DNA of 64,000 bases from CAZOVB01 sp964583095 (GCA_964583095.1 CAZOVB010000003.1:1-64000), one strand, 5' to 3'. Shown: positions 37,044 through 46,490, counted from the first letter of the stretch. Program-made: numbers and translations. Notes: generated by a model from the sequence alone, not told the origin.

Positions 37044-37796
37044 TCAGGAAGCGCTGGCAATGGCCGATGCGATGGGGTTGAGCACCTGGGGAATCACCTG
37101 CCGGGCCACGAGGTCCTCGCACATTTCCACCTGGTCGGCGAAGGCCTGCTTCATTTCAATAAGATGACCCGGGCGTGCATAGCGTCGAATCGTGAAGTAG
37201 ATGCTGATCGGCTCGTCGTCGTAGTTGCCCGTTCGAACCTGGTAGCTGTTGCTGCGAGTCTCCAGCGAAAGCCGGGCCTGGAGATAGCAGTCCTCATCCA
37301 GTGCGATTACGACGCTGGGCTCGCACTCGACGCACTTTTCCGAGCCCTCACTCAGAAGCGACGAAAGCGGCGCGCCGGAAAACAGCGCCTGGGCCACGAT
37401 GGCATCCCGGTTGCCCCGGTAGTCCATGTTGAAGCCCATCAGCACATCCAGCGCGTCGATGTCCAGCGGGCTGACGCCCAGGAAGTACACGCTCCTGTCC
37501 AGAAGCCAGGTATGGAGCCGCTGAGCCTTGGCCAGCTCGGGCGGATTGAAGTAGCCGGCCGAGAGACGGTGAGCACTGAGTTCCATCCAGCGATAGCTGC
37601 CGCTCTCCCGGTCGCCTTCGAGCACGAAATCTCCGCTCTCGCGCTGGTAGAAGGCCGTCATCGACGGAAATTCCTTCTGAACCGCTTCGCAGAAATGCAG
37701 CAGCGACTCCCGGCTGTTGGGCAGGGCGAGAGTGGTCTGGAGGTTCAAATTCACGAAAAAATCATCAGCGAGTCCGCTGAAATCGGTCGACATCAT
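37044..37796 (-). CDS. Hypothetical protein, 250 residues
   Basis: This soluble 250-residue protein was not recognised. It has no signal peptide or membrane span. Notable segments are HTWLLDRSVYFLGVSPLDID and LDVLMGFNMDYRGNRDAIV in the middle, and LSLETRSNSYQVRTGNYDDE near residue 180, a pattern of alternating strands and helices. The C-terminal 45 residues are helical. The start (two adjacent ATGs) has GGAG about 2-5 bases upstream. It lies alone between the tRNA terminator and cysE. Confidence 0.7.
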   Translation of the reverse strand: MMSTDFSGLADDFFVNLNLQTTLALPNSRESLLHFCEAVQKEFPSMTAFYQRESGDFVLEGDRESGSYRWMELSAHRLSAGYFNPPELAKAQRLHTWLLDRSVYFLGVSPLDIDALDVLMGFNMDYRGNRDAIVAQALFSGAPLSSLLSEGSEKCVECEPSVVIALDEDCYLQARLSLETRSNSYQVRTGNYDDEPISIYFTIRRYARPGHLIEMKQAFADQVEMCEDLVARQVIPQVLNPIASAIASAS

Positions 37797-37902
37797 TCAC
37801 TCCGTGGAGCTGGCTTTGGATTAACCCTTGTCAACCTGCACTATACCCGCGCATTGAGAGCCTTGCAACCGCGCGAAACGCCCGGCCGCGACTGTTTCGG
37901 GC

Positions 37903-38826
37903 CTATCCGGGCTTGTCCTTCTTGTTGCGCACGGTGAGCCGGGGCGCCTCGCCGGCCACAAGCGAACCGGCCGAGATGCTCTCCATCACAAACGTGTTGC
38001 CCGCGATCGTCACGCCCCGCCCGATGACGGTATCTCCGCCCAGGATGGTGGCATTGGCGTAGATGGTCACGTTATCCTCGATGGTCGGGTGGCGTTTGAG
38101 GCCCTTGATGGCCCGGCCTCGCTCGTCCTTGGGGAAGCTCTTGGCCCCGAGTGTCACGCCCTGATAGATCTTCACGTTGTCGCCGATCTCGCTCGTCTCG
38201 CCGATGACCACACCGGTGGCATGGTCGATAAAGAACCGCTTGCCGATAGTGGCCCCCGGATGAATGTCCGTACCGGTCAGGCTGTGGGCGTGCTCGGAGA
38301 TGATCCGCGGCATCAGGGGTACCTCCAGCTCGAACAGCTCGTGGGCGATCCGGTGGAGTGTCACCGCGTAGAAGCCGGGGTAGCAGTAGACGATTTCGTC
38401 GATGCTTCTCGCGGCGGGGTCCCCGTCGTAGGCCGCTTCGGCATCCAGGGCCAGCACCTCTCGCAGCTTGGGGATCCGGGCCAGGAACGCCCCGGTGATC
38501 CTCTCGGCCCGCTCGCGGCACTGCTCACTGGAGACTCCCTCGCAGTCTCGGGCGGCGTGGAAGCAGTGGTTGATCTGCTCGGAAAGCCCCCGCCCGATAC
38601 GGTTGAGCAGTTCGCCCAGGTGGTAGCGGACGTTCTGCATGTCCAGTCGCTCATCGGTGTGGAAGCCCGGGAAGAGCACGCGCCGGATCTCGCCGGTCAG
38701 GGCGACGATTCGCGCGTTGCTGGGCAGGGCCTGATGCCCGATGCGGTGGGTCGCCTGGCTGCGGCGGTAGCTTTCCAGAATCGGTTCGAGCAGATCGGGC
38801 AGGTTTTCACTCCAGGAATCATTCAT
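37903..38826 (-). CDS. cysE: Serine O-acetyltransferase
   Basis: This 307-residue enzyme acetylates serine with acetyl-CoA, the first step of cysteine synthesis. An N-terminal helical region (about 1-185) is followed by a left-handed beta helix of hexapeptide repeats. DIHPGATIGKRFFIDHATG contains the catalytic Asp and His residues. GVVIGETSEIGDNVKIYQG and TLGAKSFPKDERGRAIKGL follow, the latter including the acetyl-CoA loop. The length fits the long EpsC-type form. The ATG at 38826 overlaps the PilT-like stop by ATGA, so it is co-translated with an ATPase gene. Confidence 0.93.
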   Translation of the reverse strand: MNDSWSENLPDLLEPILESYRRSQATHRIGHQALPSNARIVALTGEIRRVLFPGFHTDERLDMQNVRYHLGELLNRIGRGLSEQINHCFHAARDCEGVSSEQCRERAERITGAFLARIPKLREVLALDAEAAYDGDPAARSIDEIVYCYPGFYAVTLHRIAHELFELEVPLMPRIISEHAHSLTGTDIHPGATIGKRFFIDHATGVVIGETSEIGDNVKIYQGVTLGAKSFPKDERGRAIKGLKRHPTIEDNVTIYANATILGGDTVIGRGVTIAGNTFVMESISAGSLVAGEAPRLTVRNKKDKPG

Positions 38827-39995
38827 CGTTTTCGGGCCTTGGGCAGTGCATTGGGCAGTTGACGTTTCATCTCGTCGAAAAAGGAGACGCGGTCTTCGGC
38901 GTACTTTTCCGCTTCCAGCGGTTCGATAATTCCCTGCCGGACCAGCATCACCAGGCTGCGTTCCATTGTAGTCATCCGCTCGGAAGGGACATCCTTGGTC
39001 TTGGTCTGCATGTGGGAGTAGATCTGCTCCAGCTTGCGAAGGCGGATGAGATTGCCCACCGCATAGCTGTTGGCGAGAATTTCCATGGCCACCACGCGCC
39101 CCTGACCGTCGCTTCGAGGCACGAGCTTCTGGCTGATGACATATTTGAGTCCCAGGGAAAGCTGCGAGGAAACCTCGTCCTGCCGGGTCGGGGGGAACAT
39201 ATCCAGAATCCGGCTGACGCTTCCCCGGGCATCTCGCGTGTGCAGGGTAGAGAACACCAGGTGCCCCGTCTCGGCTGCGGTGAGCGTCCAGGCGGTGGAC
39301 TCCACGTCGCGCATCTCGCCGACGAAGATCACGTCCGGGTCTTCCCGAAGGCAGTCGCGAAGCCCCCGGCTGAAACTGGGCACGTCGCGTCCCATCTCCC
39401 GCTGGGAGATGATGCCCTGGTGGCTCTGGAGGCGATACTCGACGGGGTCTTCTAGGGTGATGATCCTGCAAGGCCTCTGGCGGGCGATCCGGTCGATCAG
39501 CGAGGCGATGGTCGTGCTCTTGCCCGCGCCGGTCACGCCGGTAATCAAAACCAGGCCCTGCTGCATCTGGATGATGTCCTCCCAGATGCCGTTGGGAAAG
39601 CCGATTTCCTCCACCGGCGGGGGCAGGCCCTCCAGGGCACGGACGGCGATGCAGGGGCCATCGTTTTCGTAGAAGATATTCAGGCGGTAGTGCATCTGCT
39701 CGGTCGTCGCGGAGGTATCGACGCTTCGGTCCTGTTCAAGCGCCTCCAGTTCGGCCTCGCTGAGAAACACGCCGATCATCCGCCGGAGAATCTCCCCGGT
39801 CAGGGGCTCACCCTCCATCGGCTGGAGCCTGCCGTCGGTTCGATAGATCGGGGGCAGCCCCACCTTCAGGTGCATATCCGAGACGCGCATGGACCCCCAC
39901 TGGACAAAGGTATCCAGCAGGTCCACGAGGCTGAGCATCCGGCCCGGCTCGACGGGATAAATCGGACTTTCCAATGTCAGTCTGGAGCTTTCCAT
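38823..39995 (-). CDS. PilT-like ATPase (second, divergent copy)
   Basis: This 390-residue ATPase of the PilT/PilU branch has an N-terminal domain containing SDMHLKVGLPPIYRTDGR. Walker A is GVTGAGKST (residues 153-161), where PilT usually has GPTGSGKTT. ITLEDPVEY, VIFVGEMRDVE and STLHTRDARGSVSRIL follow. PilU-like proteins assist retraction and often cannot act alone. Start 39995 is chosen by GGGA upstream, in contrast to a frame beginning at 40064. It overlaps cysE, an unexpected partner. It is separated from the main secretion/pilus cluster by about 10 kb. Confidence 0.88.
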   Translation of the reverse strand: MESSRLTLESPIYPVEPGRMLSLVDLLDTFVQWGSMRVSDMHLKVGLPPIYRTDGRLQPMEGEPLTGEILRRMIGVFLSEAELEALEQDRSVDTSATTEQMHYRLNIFYENDGPCIAVRALEGLPPPVEEIGFPNGIWEDIIQMQQGLVLITGVTGAGKSTTIASLIDRIARQRPCRIITLEDPVEYRLQSHQGIISQREMGRDVPSFSRGLRDCLREDPDVIFVGEMRDVESTAWTLTAAETGHLVFSTLHTRDARGSVSRILDMFPPTRQDEVSSQLSLGLKYVISQKLVPRSDGQGRVVAMEILANSYAVGNLIRLRKLEQIYSHMQTKTKDVPSERMTTMERSLVMLVRQGIIEPLEAEKYAEDRVSFFDEMKRQLPNALPKARKR

Positions 39996-40311
39996 GGCCT
40001 GTTCCCTTGCCTCCCTCCGGGGGGGCAGAATGTCCACAATACCCGCCTGGGCACCGCGGAACAAGCCGCGCTTTGGCCGGGCCGGCAGCGGGCGTCGAAA
40101 AATAGATTTTTCAGCAATACCCCCCGGGCCATTCCGTTATCTTGTAGGTAGGCCAAACGGCGGTCCCCCTGCGCCCGCAGGCGCCGTGCCCACATCCATG
40201 CAGAGAGAGAATCGCGGGACCGTTCGCGAGAGAGATTCCAGGCAGCACAGACAACCCTCAGCCTAGAGCCAAGCAAGGCTGTGGGGAAGATGTTCAGGAA
40301 AGGGAATCACC

Positions 40312-41874
40312 ATGAGGACACCTCCAACGCCAACCCTTCCGGCCTTGATCCTCCTTACAGGCCTCGCAGCAGCGTCGCCTCCCAGCGTGTATGAGTCGCA
40401 GGTCGAGCCGACGCCGGCCGGCGACCTGGACCGGGCCCTCTTCGCCGCCTGGAAAGCCAAGGGAATCCAGCCGGCCCGGGTCTGTACCGACGCCGTCTTC
40501 ATCCGACGAGCCTACCTGGACGTGCTGGGCATCCTTCCGGAGGTCCAGGAAGTCCAGGAATTCCTGGCAGACAAGGGCACCGACAAGCGGACCAGGCTCA
40601 TCGACGAACTGCTCCAGCGAGAAGAGTTTGCCGACTACTGGGCCATGCACTGGAGCGACGTGCTGCGGGTCCGCTCGGAGTTCCCGATCAATCTCTGGCC
40701 CAATGCCGTCCAGGCCTATCATCGCTGGCTTCACGAAGCCCTGTCCCGGAACCTCCCGTATGATCAGTTTGCCCGGCAGTTGCTCACACTCAACGGCAGC
40801 AACTTCCGTGTCCCAGCCGTCAACTTCTTCCGCGCCGTCCAGAGCAAGGAGCCGGAGAACCTGGCCTCGGCGGCCGCACTGGTCTTCATGGGAGATCGGA
40901 TGGAGACCTGGCCTCAGCAGAGACGGGAGGGACTGGAAGTCTTCTTCCAGCGGGTCGGGTACAAGTCCACCAAGGAGTGGAAGGAGGAGATCGTCTTCTT
41001 CGACACCTCCAAGCCCCATACACCCGAAGGGATTCTGCCCGACGGAACCCGTGTCAAGCTGGCCCCCGATCAGGACCCCCGCACGGTCTTTGCCGACTGG
41101 CTGGTTCGCAAGGACAACCCGTGGTTCGCCAAGGCCATGGCCAACAGGACCTGGGCCTGGGTGTTTGGCCGGGGGCTGATCCACGAGCCCGACGACATCC
41201 GCAAGGATAACCCTCCTTCCTGTCCCGAGGCGCTTGCGGTGCTGGAAAAGCGGTTCATCGCGTCGGACTACGACTTCAAAGCCCTGCTTCGGGAGATTCT
41301 CACCTCCACCACGTATCAGCTTTCCTGCGTCCCGCGCAGCGAGAAACCCGAAGTGCAGAGCTTCTTCGCCGCGTACCCGCTGCGGCGTATCGATGCAGAG
41401 ATTCTCATCGACATCCTCTGCAAGGTCACCGGGACCACCGAGGAGTATCACAGCAAGATCCCCGAACCGTTTACCTGGGTCCCCGAGCACCAGCGGACGG
41501 TACGGCTGGGTGACGGGAGTATCACCAGTTCCTTCCTGGAGCTGTTTGGACGTCCCGCTCGCGACAGCGCGATGATGTCGGCCCGAAGCAACGAGTTCAC
41601 CCCCGCACAGGCGCTGCACCTGCTCAACTCCAGCCACATCCGCAACAAGATCGAGCGCGGGGGCAAGCTCCGCAGCCTTCGGGGGCGGATCAACCGCAGC
41701 CCCGACGAGGCGCTGGAGGTCATCTACCTGACGTTGCTTTCGCGCAAGCCGACGGCCGAGGAAGTCCAGGCCATCAAGACATACATGGAAGATAAATCGG
41801 TTCCGAGGCACCTGGCCTCTGTGGACATTATCTGGGCACTGATCAACTCTCCGGAATTCCTGTATCGCCATTAA
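40312..41874 (+). CDS. DUF1549/DUF1553 exported protein
   Basis: This 520-residue protein belongs to the planctomycete pair of domains often called PSCyt2 and PSD1. DUF1549 covers about residues 37-200 (FIRRAYLDVLGILP, then WAMHWSDVLRVRS, then NLPYDQFARQLLT). DUF1553 follows from about 245 to 515 (DPRTVFADWLVRKDNPWFAK, then ANRTWAWVFGRGLI). A signal peptide is at residues 1-23. The heme-binding PSCyt1 domain often present in relatives is missing. Function is unknown in the family. It is followed 10 bases later by its usual DUF1501 partner. Confidence 0.9.
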   Translation: MRTPPTPTLPALILLTGLAAASPPSVYESQVEPTPAGDLDRALFAAWKAKGIQPARVCTDAVFIRRAYLDVLGILPEVQEVQEFLADKGTDKRTRLIDELLQREEFADYWAMHWSDVLRVRSEFPINLWPNAVQAYHRWLHEALSRNLPYDQFARQLLTLNGSNFRVPAVNFFRAVQSKEPENLASAAALVFMGDRMETWPQQRREGLEVFFQRVGYKSTKEWKEEIVFFDTSKPHTPEGILPDGTRVKLAPDQDPRTVFADWLVRKDNPWFAKAMANRTWAWVFGRGLIHEPDDIRKDNPPSCPEALAVLEKRFIASDYDFKALLREILTSTTYQLSCVPRSEKPEVQSFFAAYPLRRIDAEILIDILCKVTGTTEEYHSKIPEPFTWVPEHQRTVRLGDGSITSSFLELFGRPARDSAMMSARSNEFTPAQALHLLNSSHIRNKIERGGKLRSLRGRINRSPDEALEVIYLTLLSRKPTAEEVQAIKTYMEDKSVPRHLASVDIIWALINSPEFLYRH

Positions 41875-41884
41875 GAGGTGAAGC

Positions 41885-43237
41885 ATGATGAGTCGCGAAC
41901 AAATCTACACGCTGTCCCGGCGAGGACTGCTCAAGGGCGCCCTGGGCGCAGGGGCCGGAGCCTTCCTGGCAGGGCCGACGTTCTGGCCCGAGCTTCTCTC
42001 GGCCGCTCCCACGCCCAAGGCCGCCAAGGCCAAGTCCATCATCCAGATCTGGATGTGGGGTGGACCGTCCCACATCGACACGTTCGACCCCAAGCCCGAT
42101 GCCGGCCAGGACTACACCGGGCCGCTGAACAAGCCCATCGAGACCAACGTCAAGGGCGTCCGGATCGGCCAGCTCCTGCCCCTGCTGGCCAAGCAGGCCG
42201 ACAAATACGCAATCCTGCGAAGCATGACACACGGCATCAACGGCCACGAGACCGCCTCCTACATGGTCCAGACCGGTCGCAGGCCCGGCGGACGCATCAG
42301 CTTCCCCAGTGTCGGGGCGGTGGTCTCGTACTTCAAGGGATACGAGGCCGGCTACAAGGGGCTCATCCCGCCCTACATCGTCATCACCCGCCCGCAAGGC
42401 CGATTCTCCGAGGCCGGCTTCCTGGGCAATCGCTTCAAGCCCTTTGCTACCGGAGGGAATCCCGCCCGCGATCCCTTTGCGGTCGAGGGCGTGGTGGCCC
42501 CGGGCATCACCCGCCAGAGGCAGCAGAGCCGCCGACAGCTTCTGGGCAAGCTGGACTCCCTCGGGAAAGTCCTCAAGGGAACCGAGCAGATGCGGGAGCA
42601 CCGCGAGGCGACCGAAAAAGCCTACGACCTGATCCTCGGAGATGCCGGAAAGGTCTTCGATCTTACCCAGGAACCCGACGAGCTGCGCGACCGTTACGGC
42701 CGGACCGCCTTTGGCCAGTCCTGCCTGGCCGCCAGACGACTGGTCGAACAGGGCGTGCCCTACATCACCATCAACTATCCCGGGTGGGATACCCACAAGC
42801 AGCACTTCCCCCAGATGCAGCAGAAGCTGCCCGAACTGGACAAGGGCTTCGCCACCCTCCTGGAAGACCTCAGCAGCCGGGGCCTGCTCGAGAGCACGAT
42901 CGTCTGGTGGACCGGGGAATTCGGCCGAGGCCCCAAGGTCCAGTGGGAAGCGCCCTGGAACGGCGGCAGGAGCCACTATGGCCGATGCTTCACATCCATC
43001 CTGGCCGGGGGCGGATTCCAGGGAGGCAGCGTCGTGGGCAGCTCGGACGAGAAAGGCATGACCGTCAAGGACCGCCCCATCTACCCCTGGGACCTCATTG
43101 CAAGCCTCTATACCCAGATGGGCATTCCGCTGGACGCAAAACTCCAGCACCCCCTGGGACAGAAGGTGCCCGTTCTGGCAGCCGACACGGACGACAAAGA
43201 CGGCGGACAGATCCGCCCCCTGACCGAGATCATGTAA
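41885..43237 (+). CDS. DUF1501 protein with Tat signal
   Basis: This 450-residue protein is a DUF1501 member, a family related in fold to alkaline phosphatase/sulfatase enzymes. The N-terminus LSRRGLLKGALGAGAGAFLA is a twin-arginine signal, implying export as a folded, perhaps metal-bearing protein. Signatures include IQIWMWGGPSHIDTFDPKP near residue 56, SMTHGINGHETASYMVQTG near residue 114, and WWTGEFGRGPKVQ near residue 340. The substrate is not known. It follows the DUF1549/1553 gene and precedes a PPC-domain protein in one operon. Confidence 0.92.
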   Translation: MMSREQIYTLSRRGLLKGALGAGAGAFLAGPTFWPELLSAAPTPKAAKAKSIIQIWMWGGPSHIDTFDPKPDAGQDYTGPLNKPIETNVKGVRIGQLLPLLAKQADKYAILRSMTHGINGHETASYMVQTGRRPGGRISFPSVGAVVSYFKGYEAGYKGLIPPYIVITRPQGRFSEAGFLGNRFKPFATGGNPARDPFAVEGVVAPGITRQRQQSRRQLLGKLDSLGKVLKGTEQMREHREATEKAYDLILGDAGKVFDLTQEPDELRDRYGRTAFGQSCLAARRLVEQGVPYITINYPGWDTHKQHFPQMQQKLPELDKGFATLLEDLSSRGLLESTIVWWTGEFGRGPKVQWEAPWNGGRSHYGRCFTSILAGGGFQGGSVVGSSDEKGMTVKDRPIYPWDLIASLYTQMGIPLDAKLQHPLGQKVPVLAADTDDKDGGQIRPLTEIM

Positions 43238-43252
43238 CCACCGGAGAAGATC

Positions 43253-45547
43253 ATGCACATTTCCACCAGAAATCGCGGATGGGTCCTGGTTCTGGCCCTG
43301 ATTCTCTCCAGCGCACCTGCCTGGGCCCAGCGATGGCGGGAGCCTCCGCAGATCGGCTATGCCTACCCTTCGGGAGGCCGACAGGGAGAAACCCTCCAGG
43401 TCACCGTCGGGGGCCAGCGATTCAAGGATGAGGCAAAGGTCTTCATATCGGGCCAGGGCGTCCAGGCCCAACTGGTCGAGTACCTGCCCCCCCTCCGCCA
43501 GAAGGAAATCAGCAAGATCCGGGAGGTCCTCAGGACCGCCCAGAAGCGTTTCCGCGAGGAAAGCAAGAAAAAGGAAGGCAACGTCGCCCAGCGATCTCCT
43601 CAGGGCCGAGCCCTCCTGCGGAAACTCGTAGCCGAAGAGGCCAAAAAGAAAGAAGTCACCCTTCAAGATATCCAGCGCCTGCGCGAGTGGCAGAGACGCC
43701 GCCAGGACCCCAAGCGACAACTCAACCCGCAACTGGCCGAGACCATGACGGTGGAGATCCAGATCGATGCCGATGCAGCCCCCGGCGTGCGAACCCTGCG
43801 CGTGATGACCAACACGGGCCTGAGCAATCCGATCCGCTTCCTCGTGGGCCAACTGCCCCAGATGGATGAGATCGAACCCAACAGCCAGCCCGACCAGGCC
43901 ACCAAAGTCGACAACCTGCCCATCGTCGCCAACGGCCAGATCATGCCCGGCGATGTGGATCACTTCCGCTTCACCGGCAAAAGGGGCCGGCAGATCGTCA
44001 TCGATGTCGACGCGCGAAAGATCGTCCCCTACCTGGCCGATGCGGTGCCCGGATGGTTCCAGGCCACCGTCGCCCTGCTGGACGCCCAGGGCAACGAACT
44101 GGCGTTCGTCGATGACTTCCGTCACGACCCCGACCCGATCCTCGCCTATCAGATCCCCGAAGACGGGGAGTACATCGTGCAGATCCGCGATTCGATCTAC
44201 CGGGGCCGAGAGGACTTCGTCTACCGCATCCGCATCGGACAACTGCCCCAGATCACCGGCGTCTATCCCCTGGGCGTGGAAGCAGGCAAACAGGCCGGCG
44301 TCGAGCTGACCGGCTACAACCTGCCCCCCAACCAGCGGAAGCAGAAGCTGCGGCCCACATCCCCCGGAAAGGTCCCTGTGCAGGTCCAGGCGGGCAAGGT
44401 GGTCTCCGAGCCCTGGTATGTCCGCGCTGTGGATACACCGGTTATCGAGGCGGCCGAACCCAACGACAGCCCCGCCGACGCCCTGGAAGTCAAAGGCTCC
44501 GCGGCCATCAACGGGCGCATCGAGACCGAAGGAGATGTCGATGTCTTCGCCGTCCACGCTCGAAAGGGCCAAGCCCTCATCGCCCGTGTGGAGGCCCGGA
44601 CGCTCAACTCGCCGCTGGACTCGCTGCTCTGGATCACCGACGAAACGGGCAAGGAACTGGCCCGCAACGACGACTACGAAGACCCCGGCCATGGGCTGAT
44701 CACCCACCATGCCGATTCGCGGCTGGAGTTTCACGCCCCGGCCGACGGGAAGTACCTGCTCTGGATCGGGGACACCCAGCACCGCGGCGGCCAGGCTTTT
44801 ACGTATCTGCTTCATGTCGGGTCCTCGGCGGGAGACTTCGACCTGCGCATCACCCCCTCCGGGGTCAACGCCCAAGCCGGCCAGGCGCTGCCCATCGAGG
44901 TCTTTGCGCTTCGCAAGGGCGGCTTTGACGGGCCGATCCAACTGGAACTTGTCGATGCGCCCGAGGAGTACTCCCTCTCGGGAGCGACCATCCCCGCCGG
45001 AGTGGACAAGGTACGTCTGACCCTCCACCTGCCTGCCCGCATGAAGGAAGACGCCGTCCAGACGCTCCGGATGGCCGGGCAGGCAAAGATCGACGGGCGC
45101 GACGTGGAGCGTCTGGCCGAGCCGGCCGACGATCAGATGCAGGCGTTCATCTACCACCACCTGGTCTGCGTCGACCAGTGGACCTTCAACATCAGAAAAC
45201 GGCGATACGGCGGGCCGACCTGGACGCCCAAAACCAAACTGCCCGTCACGCTCCAGCCGGGGCAAAAGGTCGAGTACGTCCTTCAGGCCGATCGGATCCC
45301 CCCCAACGGCAAGTTCCAGATCCGCCTGGACAACCCGCCCGAGGGAATTTCCCTGGCGGGGGTGAAGATCGATGGCAACACCGTTACCATGGGCATCCGG
45401 GCAGCCAAGGACGCCAAGCCCTCGGCCGGCAACCTGATGATGGAAGCCTTGGTGATCCGGACCTTCAACCCCGGCAAACCCAATCAGCGCGTTCGAACGA
45501 TCCCGGTCGGTTACCTGCCGGCCACCCCGTACGTCCTGGAAAAATAG
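43253..45547 (+). CDS. Large exported protein with pre-peptidase C-terminal-type domains
   Basis: This 764-residue secreted protein has a signal peptide ending APAWAQ. At least two PPC-like beta-sandwich domains are visible. One starts IEPNSQPDQATKVDNLPIVA near residue 205, the other AAEPNDSPADALEVKGSAAI near residue 400. Both contain the ExNDxxxxA pattern and later DxDxFxFxxxxG (VDHFRF, VDVFAVHA). A helical, Lys/Arg-rich insert lies at residues 80-150. The operon position after DUF1549/1553 and DUF1501 is a familiar planctomycete arrangement. Its role may be carbohydrate or peptide binding; this is inference. Confidence 0.85.
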   Translation: MHISTRNRGWVLVLALILSSAPAWAQRWREPPQIGYAYPSGGRQGETLQVTVGGQRFKDEAKVFISGQGVQAQLVEYLPPLRQKEISKIREVLRTAQKRFREESKKKEGNVAQRSPQGRALLRKLVAEEAKKKEVTLQDIQRLREWQRRRQDPKRQLNPQLAETMTVEIQIDADAAPGVRTLRVMTNTGLSNPIRFLVGQLPQMDEIEPNSQPDQATKVDNLPIVANGQIMPGDVDHFRFTGKRGRQIVIDVDARKIVPYLADAVPGWFQATVALLDAQGNELAFVDDFRHDPDPILAYQIPEDGEYIVQIRDSIYRGREDFVYRIRIGQLPQITGVYPLGVEAGKQAGVELTGYNLPPNQRKQKLRPTSPGKVPVQVQAGKVVSEPWYVRAVDTPVIEAAEPNDSPADALEVKGSAAINGRIETEGDVDVFAVHARKGQALIARVEARTLNSPLDSLLWITDETGKELARNDDYEDPGHGLITHHADSRLEFHAPADGKYLLWIGDTQHRGGQAFTYLLHVGSSAGDFDLRITPSGVNAQAGQALPIEVFALRKGGFDGPIQLELVDAPEEYSLSGATIPAGVDKVRLTLHLPARMKEDAVQTLRMAGQAKIDGRDVERLAEPADDQMQAFIYHHLVCVDQWTFNIRKRRYGGPTWTPKTKLPVTLQPGQKVEYVLQADRIPPNGKFQIRLDNPPEGISLAGVKIDGNTVTMGIRAAKDAKPSAGNLMMEALVIRTFNPGKPNQRVRTIPVGYLPATPYVLEK

Positions 45548-45557
45548 CTTCCTTGCC

Positions 45558-46295
45558 ATGCGGCGCAGCGGACAGTACCTTCAAGGCATGGCCAAGCGCT
45601 TCCTGGATGCTTACGACGTGGTCTTGTTGGACGTGGGCGGCACGTTCATGTTCGACTGCGATCGGTTCGACGAAACGATGGCCAGGACCTACGCCCGGAT
45701 GGGAGGAAGATCTCTCTGCCCGGCGCAGGTCCAGACCATCCTGGGGGATCTCTATACACAGATGCTGGCCATCGGACGCGACCCCTGCTGCCACGACAAC
45801 TTCCCCCGTGTGCGCAGCCACCTGGCCCGCCTGGAGACCGCCGAAAATCTCGGTTGGGATGAACTGGACCTGCTGGCCCGTGTTTTCGCCGCCCACGAGG
45901 TGGGCCACATCCCCGAAAGCTCAGCCGAAATCCTCCACGCACTGGGCGGGAATCATCGCCTGGGTGTCGTCTCCAACGTCTGGTCGGACAGCGATATTTT
46001 TCTGAACGCCTTCAACCAGGCCGGCATCGAGGATTTGCTCGACGTGATCGTTTTCTCGTCCGACCATGGATGGATCAAGCCCTCCCGTCGCCTCTTCGAT
46101 AAAGCCATCGAGTATCTGCAGATCCCCCGAGAGCGAATCGTGCATGTGGGCAACAGCTTTGATTGCGACGTCGTGGGAGCCAGGCGAGCCGGAATCGCAG
46201 CCGTCTGGATCAACCCCGAGGGCCTGGAACCCCCCGCCAACGAGCCCATCCCGGATCTGACCCTCCAGAACCTGGGGCAACTGCTCGAAGCGTAG
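45558..46295 (+). CDS. HAD-superfamily hydrolase
   Basis: This 245-residue protein follows the HAD fold. Motif I is VVLLDVGGTFMFD with Asp25; the second Asp of the common DxD is Gly. Motif II is VVSNVWSDS, motif III Lys is in WIKPSRRLF, and motif IV is VGNSFDCDVVGARRAG. A helical cap lies between motifs I and II. Loss of the second Asp would alter or abolish phosphatase activity, though some HAD enzymes tolerate it. The start at 45558 lacks a good ribosome site, and an ATG at 45588 is possible. The gene follows the PPC-protein gene by 10 bases. Confidence 0.85.
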   Translation: MRRSGQYLQGMAKRFLDAYDVVLLDVGGTFMFDCDRFDETMARTYARMGGRSLCPAQVQTILGDLYTQMLAIGRDPCCHDNFPRVRSHLARLETAENLGWDELDLLARVFAAHEVGHIPESSAEILHALGGNHRLGVVSNVWSDSDIFLNAFNQAGIEDLLDVIVFSSDHGWIKPSRRLFDKAIEYLQIPRERIVHVGNSFDCDVVGARRAGIAAVWINPEGLEPPANEPIPDLTLQNLGQLLEA

Positions 46296-46320
46296 GGAGG
46301 GGAATTCTCGACGGTAAGGC

Positions 46321-46464
46321 GTAGGGCGGGCAACTCCCCAGGCGAAGCGCAGGGGTTGCCCGCGGGAGAAGGAAACAGGGGGATCAATTCGTACCCCCCC
46401 GGCGCAATTCGTTCCGAGACCAGCCCTTCGCGGCCAAGGCCGCTGCGGGATCTGCCCGCCCTAC
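46321..46464. repeat. Intergenic repeat with inverted ends
   Basis: The segment begins GTAGGGCGGGCAAC and ends with the near-complement TCTGCCCGCCCTAC. An internal GGTTGCCCGCGG is also complementary to the start. A related copy occurs at 62385-62461. It lies downstream of the HAD gene. Confidence 0.6.
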
Positions 46465-46490
46465 GGAGCAACCCGCGGGCGCAAACTGAA

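Noticed and set aside
40097..40112. AT-rich near-palindrome GAAAAATAGATTTTTC as an operator
   Set aside because: It is isolated, imperfect at the centre and without a matching second site or a promoter nearby, so it was not listed as a feature.
41843..45559. Minus-strand open frame of more than 1200 codons opposite the DUF1501 and PPC genes
   Set aside because: The plus-strand genes carry signal peptides and conserved motifs; the minus-strand translation has none and mirrors their codon pattern.
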